A stretch of 64,000 nucleotides of DNA from UBA2166 sp964463965 (GTDB lineage Bacteria > Nitrospirota > Nitrospiria > Nitrospirales > UBA2166): positions 124,001-188,000 of the forward strand of contig CAYXED010000001.1 in NCBI GenBank assembly GCA_964463965.1, given 5' to 3'. Shown in pieces: positions 25,572-34,101 of this stretch. The position numbers and the translations under genes were made by a program. Positions within the stretch are counted from its first letter, which is position 1; each line of letters begins with the position of its first letter. The notes beneath the pieces were generated by a model. It was not told the DNA's origin. It was given only the letters and a program-made list of their open reading frames with translations, and ran no database searches.

Positions 25572-25765
25572 AATACGTTTCTCCAACACGTTCACTAATT
25601 AACCTATAGTTATTCAGAAACACTTTATCTACAGTTTCTCTGCGCGAAAATACCATGAGGGATATGTTTAATATCGATAGATAATATCAATATATACCCC
25701 ACGACCATGCCCCTATATGCTATTGGACTTATATCATAATAACTTGATCTTCAGTCAGTGCTACG

Positions 25766-25784
25766 GTAGGCTGCTATAGCCTAC
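25766..25784. repeat. 7-bp perfect hairpin upstream of 25808
   Basis: GTAGGCT and AGCCTAC flank the loop GCTAT, 24 bp before the DUF6941-like gene. No T-run follows. It could be an RNA hairpin in that gene's leader or an operator in the 236-bp divergent region. Confidence 0.4.
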
Positions 25785-25807
25785 TAAAATTCAATAGTAA
25801 AAGTCTT

Positions 25808-26236
25808 ATGAGCTTACGACCATCACTCCAAGCTATCGTAACATGCGATACAGTTATTGAGGATAGAAATAGTGGAAAAAAAAGCCTTATTGGAATATTC
25901 ACTCATGTTGCCGCAAACTCCTTCCCTTGTAGTTACCCTCTAATGAGCATCTACTTCTGCATCACTGATGCAGAGGGAAGCTATACTTTCACATTGAAAC
26001 TTATACACTTGGACCAGAACCGCCAAATTGCAGAAAATACTCTACCTCCTATCGAGATTAAAAATCGCCTACAGATAGTTGACTGCGGAATCACCATTCT
26101 ACGTGTTCAATTTGACACACCAGGACGATATGACTTTCGATTGTTTGCTAACAATGAATTCATTGGAAATAAAGATTTTGTTGTAATTGAAGCAAAACAA
26201 AAACCTAAAAGTGATGCTGAACCGTCAGAAAAGTAA
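25808..26236 (+). CDS. DUF6941-like protein
   Basis: Soluble protein of 142 aa with no signal peptide or membrane segment. It opens LRPSLQAIVTCDTVIEDRNSGKKSLIGIF, a pattern of the DUF6941 family (substitution-tolerant 'cell-surface or immunity-like' proteins of no assigned role), and continues as an alternating beta protein: SIYFCITDAEGSYTFTLKLIHLD, then ILRVQFDTPGRYDFRLFANNEFIGNKDFVV. The C-terminus is Lys/Glu-rich. The function is unknown. It stands alone, divergent from the metalloprotease pair and followed by a 495-bp gap that holds the DnaA-box cluster. Family assignment is by pattern memory only. Confidence 0.65.
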   Translation: MSLRPSLQAIVTCDTVIEDRNSGKKSLIGIFTHVAANSFPCSYPLMSIYFCITDAEGSYTFTLKLIHLDQNRQIAENTLPPIEIKNRLQIVDCGITILRVQFDTPGRYDFRLFANNEFIGNKDFVVIEAKQKPKSDAEPSEK

Positions 26237-26343
26237 CGTCAACAATCGTACCTTTACACTAGATACCAAACACAACAAACTTAATATTTACAATGATTAA
26301 AATTTATGCAATCTGCTAGACAAGGCCTCAACGGCGAACGATG

Positions 26344-26385
26344 TTATCCACCTCCACACACTTATCCACGACGTTCTGTGAATAA
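26344..26385. other. DnaA-box cluster, candidate origin region
   Basis: Three 9-mers lie within 42 bp: TTATCCACC (26344-26352) and TTATCCACG (26362-26370), each 8/9 to TTATCCACA, and TGTGAATAA (26377-26385), whose complement TTATTCACA fits TTATNCACA fully. They lie in a 495-bp gene-free gap (26237-26731) and are followed by T-rich DNA (26389-26480) that could melt. Gene orientation changes from mostly minus to mostly plus across this point. No dnaA, dnaN or gid genes are nearby, and by-eye G/C counts do not flip cleanly. Origin, DnaA titration site or chance cluster all remain possible. Confidence 0.4.
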
Positions 26386-26628
26386 CTTTTTTGTAGCATT
26401 GTTGGTACGTGCTAAAGAGCCTATCATTCTTGATTGTTTTTTTATGTTTACCGTATGCGCCTTTATTTATAACTATTTTACACCTTAGCTTTTTAGCACA
26501 TTGCTAACATCATGAGGTCAAAACTTTGGCAATCAAATACGATGCAACTTGGCCATTACCCTGGCACAAACAACGCGATATATAGAGATAAAAAATAAAT
26601 ATGTATGAAACGAGATCGGCATATCACC

Positions 26629-26657
26629 TTGATCTTGCTATACCCTGGAAATATATT
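26629..26657 (+). promoter_or_regulatory. Probable promoter for the M20 peptidase
   Basis: TTGATC, a 17-base spacer and TATATT lie ~75 bp before the peptidase ATG. Both hexamers are close to the sigma-70 consensus (4/6 and 5/6). Confidence 0.4.
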
Positions 26658-26731
26658 ATGTTTTATAGTGACCGTGCCACAAACTCAGTATATACACAGC
26701 CCTTATGCAATGAGGCCTAGATGGAGTTTTT

Positions 26732-28096
26732 ATGATACAAAACCATAAAAAACTAAATGATTACATTACATCCTCGAAGCCTCGCTTTGAAACTATGCTT
26801 GCGGAACTGGTCGAAATACCTTCGATCAGTGCGGACCCAAAGCATGCCAAAGATATATTGCGGACGGCAAAACTTGCTTCTCAGTTTTTTAAACACCTTG
26901 GTGCGCGCACTCAAATTATACAGACTTCAGGATATCCTGTTGTCTACGGAGGCTGGCATATCAATTCCCGCTTTCCAACTATTACGATATACAACCACCT
27001 TGATGTACAACCTGCACAAGAACCAGAATGGAGAGATCCTCCATTTACATTTCGAAAAAAACATGGAATTTACTATGGCAGAGGAACCACAGATGATAAA
27101 GGTCCTGCCATTACCGCACTGCTGGCAGCACGATATGCTGCAGAAGAAGGCATACCAATTAATATACAATTTTTATGGGAGTGTGAAGAGGAAATTGGAA
27201 GCCCAAATTTTTCTGATATTTTTACGAAAGAGAATTTGATTACGAAACCAAATTCAGTTCTTGTTTCTGATACTATTTGGATTTCGAGGACTAAGCCAGC
27301 CATTCCATATGGATTGCGTGGGATGCTTGGGGCACGGCTCTGCTTGACGACAGGGACTACGGACGTTCATTCTGGAGTTACGGGAGGTGCGGCATGCAAT
27401 CCACTTTTAGAGCTATCTGAAATTGCTGCTGCCTGCACAGATGCACAAAGCGGTTATGTCCACATACCTGGTTTCTACGATGATGTAATTCCGCCCTCAA
27501 AGTCAGAGCTTCAAGGGTTTCTTGCCTCAGGGTTCAAAGTAGATCATTTCAAAAAAACGCACGGCTTCAGAAAACTGAGGACAACAAACCGAGCCGACCT
27601 ACTTGAACGAATTTGGGCATCGCCAACCTTTGAAGTCCATGGTCTTGTTGGTGGGTATCATGGTCCAGGCATTAAAACAGTCGTCCCAGGCCATGCCGAA
27701 TTAAAAATCAGTATGAGACTTGTTCCGAAACAAAAGCCAGAAAAGATACTGAAACTACTACAGAAGTTTGTAAAAAAGCTAAACCCTACAATTCGAGTAG
27801 AAGGTGAAGGCATGCTACACCCCTACAAAAGCTCTACCACAGACGAATACGCTACGGCGATCCAAGAAGCAGTCAAAGAAGGGTTTGGAAAACGCCCTGT
27901 TTTTATTCGTGAAGGGGGATCAATAGGTGCTGTTCCAAAAATTTTCAACCATTGGAAAGTGCCCATTCTATTTTTAGGCCTTAGCCTTCCTGAACACGGC
28001 TATCATGCACCTAATGAACAGTTTGATTGGGAGCAAGCAGCAGGTGGCATGCGTGCATTTGTAGCCTACTTTTCCAGATTGTCAGGCATCTCCTGA
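26732..28096 (+). CDS. M20-family metallopeptidase (dipeptidase)
   Basis: Cytoplasmic zinc peptidase of 454 aa, M20/M28 clan, likely a broad dipeptidase or Xaa-His-type peptidase. Visible metal and catalytic residues are NHLDVQP (His, Asp), RGTTDDKGP (bridging Asp and general region), ECEEEIGSPN (catalytic Glu and ligand) and the C-terminal LPEHGYHAPNEQ (ligand His). The dimerisation domain insert includes VHSGVTGGAACNPLLEL. Full length for the family. The last 31 bases overlap the end of the convergent flippase-like gene. No linked genes explain its substrate. Confidence 0.92.
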   Translation: MIQNHKKLNDYITSSKPRFETMLAELVEIPSISADPKHAKDILRTAKLASQFFKHLGARTQIIQTSGYPVVYGGWHINSRFPTITIYNHLDVQPAQEPEWRDPPFTFRKKHGIYYGRGTTDDKGPAITALLAARYAAEEGIPINIQFLWECEEEIGSPNFSDIFTKENLITKPNSVLVSDTIWISRTKPAIPYGLRGMLGARLCLTTGTTDVHSGVTGGAACNPLLELSEIAAACTDAQSGYVHIPGFYDDVIPPSKSELQGFLASGFKVDHFKKTHGFRKLRTTNRADLLERIWASPTFEVHGLVGGYHGPGIKTVVPGHAELKISMRLVPKQKPEKILKLLQKFVKKLNPTIRVEGEGMLHPYKSSTTDEYATAIQEAVKEGFGKRPVFIREGGSIGAVPKIFNHWKVPILFLGLSLPEHGYHAPNEQFDWEQAAGGMRAFVAYFSRLSGIS

Positions 28097-29085
28097 TTTC
28101 TCCAGCCATACCAGTTAAGCAGCCCAAACCCAAATCCAATCCATATTAACTCCCGAAAACGCCTGACAAGTGAGAATGATATCCCAGAAAATGCGGTTTG
28201 GCCTACGGCGAGAAAAAGCAATACGATGCCCCCCTCTTGGATCCCAATATTGCTTGGCATTATAAATGCTACGGCCCGTAACATGTTAACTAGCGCTTCA
28301 ATGGCCAAGGCATCAATCAGAGACAACGGCACCCCAAAAATAACCCCAAAGAAATAAACTTCGAATACCCCAACCATCCAACCACAGAAAAACCACCCAC
28401 TTGAAACCCAAAACTTTGCCTTGGCTTGACCATGAAGCCTTGCAAGGCTTATATCAAGAGCTATAAGGGAATTTTCATATCTAAGCAGTACTTGAGTAAA
28501 TAACTTACTTACCCGTGCCAAGCGAACTAACGGTCGAGTAAACCCAGTCTGTTGCCATCTCACCAACACACCAATGCCAATCACCCCAACGATGAAGACG
28601 ATCCAGGCAACGGGGAAAAACCCTGATAATACTATCGACCGCTCAAGCGAAATATACAGTGCGCCAAAACCCAGCAAAGTAAACAAGGCTTGAGCGATAG
28701 TCATTGTAGTTTTCGCAGCAATAACAGTACTAGAAGCTTCGGCCATATCTACGTTAAACCGTTTGACCAACAAAGCTTTTACAGGCTCCCCTCCCAAATA
28801 CGCCGAAGGCAATGTATTATTTAAGCTTTCCCCAGCCGTCCGAATTAAAAAAAGTCTATAGAAGCTCAGTAGCTTTGGCCTGTGGTGAAACGTAGCCTGC
28901 CATCCACGTGCATCAAGAAGATACACAATGACGTATGGAATAAAAATCAGAAAAAGTGGCCAGCCTACCTCGTAAAAAGTATCTAATAGTCGATCAATTC
29001 CCGCGAGTTGGATAAGCCACAAAAACAAGCCCACCCCTAGGCAAAACAAGGCTATTTTTAGAAAAAACCTGGGTTTTAACTGCAT
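28066..29085 (-). CDS. Flippase-like membrane protein (LPG-synthase TM region)
   Basis: Inner-membrane protein of 339 aa with about eight hydrophobic helices and no soluble domain. The pattern matches the lysylphosphatidylglycerol-synthase TM-region family: RTAGESLNNTLPSAYLGGEPVKALL (residues ~86-110) with the conserved N-x-x-x-P-x-x-x-G-G-E, and RAVAFIMPSNIGIQEGGIVLLF near the end. Members move or present lipids; HpnL of hopanoid clusters belongs to this family, which is suggestive because hopanoid genes lie at 50-57 kb, but they are not adjacent. It lacks the synthase domain of MprF. It converges on the M20 gene with a 31-bp overlap. Confidence 0.82.
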   Translation of the reverse strand: MQLKPRFFLKIALFCLGVGLFLWLIQLAGIDRLLDTFYEVGWPLFLIFIPYVIVYLLDARGWQATFHHRPKLLSFYRLFLIRTAGESLNNTLPSAYLGGEPVKALLVKRFNVDMAEASSTVIAAKTTMTIAQALFTLLGFGALYISLERSIVLSGFFPVAWIVFIVGVIGIGVLVRWQQTGFTRPLVRLARVSKLFTQVLLRYENSLIALDISLARLHGQAKAKFWVSSGWFFCGWMVGVFEVYFFGVIFGVPLSLIDALAIEALVNMLRAVAFIMPSNIGIQEGGIVLLFLAVGQTAFSGISFSLVRRFRELIWIGFGFGLLNWYGWRNQEMPDNLEK

Positions 29086-29165
29086 ACTAAATAGTACCTG
29101 AAATACTAGATACTTGCGACACTCATTGCGTATTGTGTATTGTCACCATAACCGTGGGGCGTCTT

Positions 29166-32100
29166 ATGATACTTACGTACCTTAAATACCGGAATAACAG
29201 AATCTTCTTCCAGACTATACTGCGTTGCTGTATCACTTTTCTTCTCTTACTGTACACACAACCAATCTTTGCCTCATTCATGGCGTTTGAAAGTGGCCAA
29301 GTTCGTCCGCTAGCGCTTTCACCAGATGGAACACACCTTTTTGCAGCCAATACACCTGACAATCGGATTGAAGTTTTTAAGGTTGATGAGCAAGGACTGA
29401 CACATCAGTTCTCTATACCAGTAGGCATGGAACCCGTTGCAATCTCAACACGTACAAATACTGAGGTGTGGGTGGTAAACCACCTCTCGGATAGTGTCTC
29501 AATCATCGATACCACTTTAACACCACCACGCGTAGTAAAAACTCTTTTGGTTGGGGATGAACCTCGAGATATTGTTTTTGCCGGAGTAGACAAAAACCGT
29601 GCGTTTATCACTACAGCACATCGAGGGCAACATAGAACCCATCCCTCCATTGAAACAGTACCAGGTGCTGGAGACCCCCAGTTTACTACTCCAGGCATTC
29701 CACGTGCTGATATATGGGTCTTTGATGCACTCTCCCTTGGTAACACACTAGGGGGGACCCCAGAAAAAATCATCGAACTTTTTGGAGATACACCGCGTGC
29801 GCTTGCTGTAACTCCTGACGGAAAAACTGTGTACGCTGCCGTATTTCATTCAGGTAATCAAACTACAACGATCAGCGATACTATGGTCTGTGACACCAGT
29901 GACATTAACATCGCCAACAATGTAGTTGAGGGTCCCTGTCAAATTTCGGGAATTGAAATGCCAGGAGGCCTCCCCTTACCACACCACAACGCTGAAGGTG
30001 ATCGTCGTCCCGAAGCAGGATTAATCCTCAAATTTGATAATGCCAGCAAGACTTGGCGCGATGAATTAGATAGGAACTGGAACAATGCGGTTCGCTTTGA
30101 TCTTCCAGATTTTGATGTGTTCGCCATTGACGCAACAACACTCAATGAAACGGCTGCGTTTTCACATGTAGGAACCATACTATTTAACATGGTGGTCAAC
30201 CCAGCCAATCAAAAGGTATATGTTTCAACAAGTGATGCACAGAATCACATTCGATTTGAAGGCCCAGGGACTTTTGTACGGGAGACATCTTCGAAACCAG
30301 AAGGCGTACCGGTATCCGTTCAAGGACATCTTCATGAAATGGGCATTACAATACTCGATGGCTCTCAAGTACTTCCACGCCACCTCAACAAACATATCAA
30401 TTACGCCATTCAACCAGCTCCACCAGGCACTAAACAACATAGTTTATCCATACCGCTAGAAATGGTCGTGTCTAAAGATGGTGGAACATTGTATGTAGCT
30501 GCATTTGGATCAAATAAAATTGGTGTTTTTGATACGGAAGAACTTGAAACTGACACCTTTGACCCAACAAGCGAAAGCAAAAATTATATAGACCTAAGTG
30601 AAGGCGGACCTACTGGATTAATATTAGACGAAACGCATCAACGGATGTATGCACTCACAAGGTTTGATAACTCCATTGCAGTAATTGATTTAAATACAGG
30701 AACGGAAGATACCCGTATCAAAATGTTTAACCCAGAACCAAAACATATAGTTGAGGGCCGTCGTTTTCTCTATGATGCAAATGTTTCTTCTAGTAACGGC
30801 GAAGCTTCTTGTGCAAGTTGTCATGTGTTTGGTGACCTCGACAGTTTAACCTGGAACTTAGGAGATCCTGACGGTAACGTCGCAAAAAACCCAATTGAGG
30901 TAAAACGTCGAGGAAGCGCAGAGCTATTCCCAAATATTAACGGAACAGGCAATGTCCCGGAACTTCATCCCATGAAAGGACCAATGACCACCCAAACATT
31001 GCGTGGCATGATCAATAATGGGTCCATGCACTGGAGAGGGGATCGCACTGCTGGAAACGATCCAGGCGGTGACGTATTTGATACATTTGTAGCCTTTACG
31101 AAGTTTATTGTGGCCTTTGAAAGCCTCATGGGCAATGACCCCAAAACTCCATTTCGTGGAAATGATATGTCAGCATTTACCAATTTTATGCTTGACGTCG
31201 TACTTCCCCCCAACCCCGTTCGTCCGTTGAATAACTCTCTTACAGACGCACAAGCAGCCGGGAGAAAATTTTACAACAAACCAACAAACCCTGGGTTCTC
31301 CTGTAAAGAATGTCATAGCCTGGACGCTCCTTTTGGGCATTTTGGCACTGATGGCACAGTAGGGTTTAAAAATGGACCACAGATTGTAAAAATTCCTCAC
31401 CTACGAAACATGTACCAAAAGGTAGGAATGTTTGGCATGCCACAAACTCCATTTTTTCACCCAACGGATCACTCACATCAAGGCGACCAAGTGAGGGGAT
31501 CAGGGTTCTTCCATGATGGGAGCATCGACACGCTCTTTAGACTGAACGAAGCTATCGTGTTCACCGAACTACCTAGAGCCGTATTCGATACAGATAAACA
31601 ACGTCAGGAAGTTGAAGAATTTCTCTTGGCTTTTGACACTGATTTGGCGCCCATTGTTGGTCAACAAATCACCCTAACTTCCACAAATGCAGAAGCTGTA
31701 AATCCCCGCATTGACCTGTTGATTGAACGTGCACAAGCCGGCTTTGAAGTTTTAGGTGAACCACTCGCGACAGAATGTGATCTCATCGTTAAAGGCGTTA
31801 TTAATGGAGAGCCTAGAGGCTGGTTGTTTACTGTTGACACTGAATCATTCACCAGCGATCAAAACAATGAGCCTCCCTTTACCGATATAGCCTTACGTGA
31901 GCTTGCACTGCAAACAGGACAGGAACTAACCTATACTTGCGTTCCTTCAGCATCAGGAAAACGCATGGGCATCGACAGAGACAATGACGGTATTGCCGAT
32001 CGCAGTGACTTACCAGACCTGACTGCAAGTTTTACATCTGTCAAGCGAAAAGTTAAAGCTTCAGGAGACAAAATCGTTGCAAAGTTTTCTCTAAACAATA

Positions 32101-32360
32101 TTGGAACTGAGCTCGCGCAAGGCCCATTTTTAATTTCGGTGCTTCTTTCCGACGATAATATACTGGATAGCGAGGACCAAATCCTCAAAGAATTTCGATT
32201 CAACCGCCTGAAAGAAGGAAAGCAAAAAGCACGCGTTGTGAAACAAAAAAACCTTGCATCAGTTGCTGGAAAATTTGTTCTAATCGTAATTGATCAAAAG
32301 CAGGAAGTTTTAGATGTCAATAGAGACAACAACGTGATTGTGCATGAGATTAAAGGATAA
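29166..32360 (+). CDS. Beta-propeller di-heme cytochrome c with CARDB-like end
   Basis: Very large exported protein of 1064 aa from ATG 29166; the frame extends 11 codons upstream to a TTG. The signal peptide ends near QPIFAS. Residues ~40-520 are a YVTN-type beta-propeller (repeats such as LALSPDGTHLFAANTPDNRIEVF and VSKDGGTLYVAAFGSNKIGVFD). Two c-type heme sites follow: CASCH (Cys549) and CKECH (Cys713), with distal Met/His candidates, arranged as in di-heme cytochrome c peroxidases (MauG/CcpA-like). A Ca-binding-type repeat DRDNDGIADRSD precedes a C-terminal CARDB-like Ig domain. Likely periplasmic or surface electron-transfer or oxidation enzyme; substrate unknown. Confidence 0.85.
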   Translation: MILTYLKYRNNRIFFQTILRCCITFLLLLYTQPIFASFMAFESGQVRPLALSPDGTHLFAANTPDNRIEVFKVDEQGLTHQFSIPVGMEPVAISTRTNTEVWVVNHLSDSVSIIDTTLTPPRVVKTLLVGDEPRDIVFAGVDKNRAFITTAHRGQHRTHPSIETVPGAGDPQFTTPGIPRADIWVFDALSLGNTLGGTPEKIIELFGDTPRALAVTPDGKTVYAAVFHSGNQTTTISDTMVCDTSDINIANNVVEGPCQISGIEMPGGLPLPHHNAEGDRRPEAGLILKFDNASKTWRDELDRNWNNAVRFDLPDFDVFAIDATTLNETAAFSHVGTILFNMVVNPANQKVYVSTSDAQNHIRFEGPGTFVRETSSKPEGVPVSVQGHLHEMGITILDGSQVLPRHLNKHINYAIQPAPPGTKQHSLSIPLEMVVSKDGGTLYVAAFGSNKIGVFDTEELETDTFDPTSESKNYIDLSEGGPTGLILDETHQRMYALTRFDNSIAVIDLNTGTEDTRIKMFNPEPKHIVEGRRFLYDANVSSSNGEASCASCHVFGDLDSLTWNLGDPDGNVAKNPIEVKRRGSAELFPNINGTGNVPELHPMKGPMTTQTLRGMINNGSMHWRGDRTAGNDPGGDVFDTFVAFTKFIVAFESLMGNDPKTPFRGNDMSAFTNFMLDVVLPPNPVRPLNNSLTDAQAAGRKFYNKPTNPGFSCKECHSLDAPFGHFGTDGTVGFKNGPQIVKIPHLRNMYQKVGMFGMPQTPFFHPTDHSHQGDQVRGSGFFHDGSIDTLFRLNEAIVFTELPRAVFDTDKQRQEVEEFLLAFDTDLAPIVGQQITLTSTNAEAVNPRIDLLIERAQAGFEVLGEPLATECDLIVKGVINGEPRGWLFTVDTESFTSDQNNEPPFTDIALRELALQTGQELTYTCVPSASGKRMGIDRDNDGIADRSDLPDLTASFTSVKRKVKASGDKIVAKFSLNNIGTELAQGPFLISVLLSDDNILDSEDQILKEFRFNRLKEGKQKARVVKQKNLASVAGKFVLIVIDQKQEVLDVNRDNNVIVHEIKG

Positions 32361-32380
32361 ATACTTCCCCACCCTTACTG

Positions 32381-32794
32381 CTACAGTTGAGTATTAGCCA
32401 TTTCGAGGATAATCTCCCACTCACGATCACGGATAGGCATTACTGACAACCTAGATTGACGTACTAATGCAATATTGGAGAGTGCAGGATTAGCCTTGAT
32501 TGATTTGAGCGAAACAGGATTTTTTACTGATTTAACTTTTTGGAAGTCTACCATGCCAAAACGACCAGATGTGTCAGTGTGATCAGGATAATATTCCTTA
32601 ACAACTTTCACAATACCAACAATTTCCATCCCTTTATTGGAGTGATAAAAAAATGCATAGTCCCCACATTTCATTGCTCTCATGTTGTTTGAAGCTTGAT
32701 AGTTTCGAACACCATCCCACGGTGCACGTCGATCTTTGATCATCTCACTCCACGAATATGCCAACGGTTCAGACTTGATTAACCAAAAAGCCAT
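32381..32794 (-). CDS. EVE-domain protein
   Basis: Soluble protein of 137 aa, made of a single EVE (PUA-like) domain as in human THYN1. It begins AFWLIKSEPLAYSWSEM and has the hallmark WDGVRNYQASNNMRAMKCGDYAFFYHS, then GMEIVGIVKVVKEYYPD. EVE domains are thought to bind modified bases in DNA or RNA. The ribosome site GGAGG stands six bases before ATG 32794. It sits alone between two genes of the opposite strand; no restriction or modification partner is adjacent. Confidence 0.92.
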   Translation of the reverse strand: MAFWLIKSEPLAYSWSEMIKDRRAPWDGVRNYQASNNMRAMKCGDYAFFYHSNKGMEIVGIVKVVKEYYPDHTDTSGRFGMVDFQKVKSVKNPVSLKSIKANPALSNIALVRQSRLSVMPIRDREWEIILEMANTQL

Positions 32795-32865
32795 GATCTA
32801 CCTCCAATCCTTACTACAATCTGAAGTATGTACCTGGTCATACCCGAATACTTGAAGTAAACCCC

Positions 32866-34101
32866 GTGTTAACCAAAACTGACCACAACATCCGATATAT
32901 TGACACAGATGCCACGCTTAAAGAATTAATATCACAGCTCAGCTATACGGATGATATTGCCCTCGATACCGAAGCCGACAGCCTACACCATTACTTTGAA
33001 AAAGTCTGCTTGATACAAATTTCTTCGGATGGTGGAGACTACCTGATTGACCCACTCTCATCAATAAGCCTTACGCCACTATTTGATATATTATCAACGA
33101 AGTCCCTTATCATTCATGGGGCGGACTATGATCTTCGAATGCTTCGAACCTCTTTTGGGTTTCGGCCAAAAGCTGCAGTCTTTGATACCATGATTGCCGC
33201 AAAAATTCTTGGCTATGAACACTTTGGCCTTGCCGCACTAATTGAACGTTTCTTTGGATCCATCATTACCAAACAAGGCCAAAAGTCTGACTGGTCACAA
33301 CGACCACTTACTCCAATGCAACTTGACTATGCGCGAAACGATACACGATTTTTAGAGTCACTTGCACGACATATGCGTGCTGAAATGGCTAAAGTTAACC
33401 GGTGCGAATGGCACCGGGAAGCATGTCAATCGATGGTTATCTCTACTGGAAAAGATACGGTACGAGATCTTGAAAATTTGTGGCGCATAAAAAATAGTGG
33501 TGGGTGCACACAGCGCGAACTTGCATACCTTCGAGAGCTATGGCACTGGAGAGACAAGGAGGCACGACAAATTGACAAACCTCCCTTTAAAGTGCTGAAC
33601 AATCAAAAATTACTTGCCATAACAATTTGGGCTTCAGCGGCATCCGAACACATATTTGACGAACACACCCCAATACCTCGCCACATGCATCAAGGTAGAT
33701 TGGGCCGACTCAAAACCGCCATACAAAAGGCAGCAACATTACCAGAAGGCCACTGGCCTCCCCTCAAAAAAAGCATTCCCCATAAACGTCGCTTTCAAGA
33801 CAATACGCCAGACATCGACGCCTTACGTAAAGCATCCTCAAGTATTGCAAAAAAACTCTCCATTGACTCCTCTGTTCTTGCACCCAAAGCTGCACTTGCA
33901 TCTATCATCCAGAAAAATGCAAAAACGTTAGAAGAAATTATTACACACGGACCATTGTTACCATGGCAAGCCAAACTACTTGAACCAGCCTTAAATCGTA
34001 TTGTAGTCGCACGAGAGGAGAGGGAAAGGCTCAGGAATATACTTAGCGACGACCCGATGCCATCTTCACCGCCTCCGGCAACTGACGTAACTTCCACATA
34101 A
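32866..34101 (+). CDS. rnd: Ribonuclease D
   Basis: 3'-5' exoribonuclease of the DEDD family, 411 aa, for tRNA 3' maturation. DEDDy motifs are visible: Exo I ALDTEADSLHHY, Exo II IIHGADYDLRMLR and Exo III MQLDYARNDTRFL (Tyr of DEDDy). An HRDC domain of RNA/DNA-binding type follows in residues ~215-300, with a second HRDC-like part after it. The start is taken at GTG 32866. The C-terminal 59 bases overlap the end of the convergent MFS gene. It lies well away from the tRNA genes at 40.4 kb. Confidence 0.92.
   Translation: MLTKTDHNIRYIDTDATLKELISQLSYTDDIALDTEADSLHHYFEKVCLIQISSDGGDYLIDPLSSISLTPLFDILSTKSLIIHGADYDLRMLRTSFGFRPKAAVFDTMIAAKILGYEHFGLAALIERFFGSIITKQGQKSDWSQRPLTPMQLDYARNDTRFLESLARHMRAEMAKVNRCEWHREACQSMVISTGKDTVRDLENLWRIKNSGGCTQRELAYLRELWHWRDKEARQIDKPPFKVLNNQKLLAITIWASAASEHIFDEHTPIPRHMHQGRLGRLKTAIQKAATLPEGHWPPLKKSIPHKRRFQDNTPDIDALRKASSSIAKKLSIDSSVLAPKAALASIIQKNAKTLEEIITHGPLLPWQAKLLEPALNRIVVAREERERLRNILSDDPMPSSPPPATDVTST

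Noticed and set aside
26306..26488. 60-aa plus-strand frame in the 495-bp gap
   Set aside because: No ribosome site, no recognisable pattern, and it spans the DnaA-box cluster.
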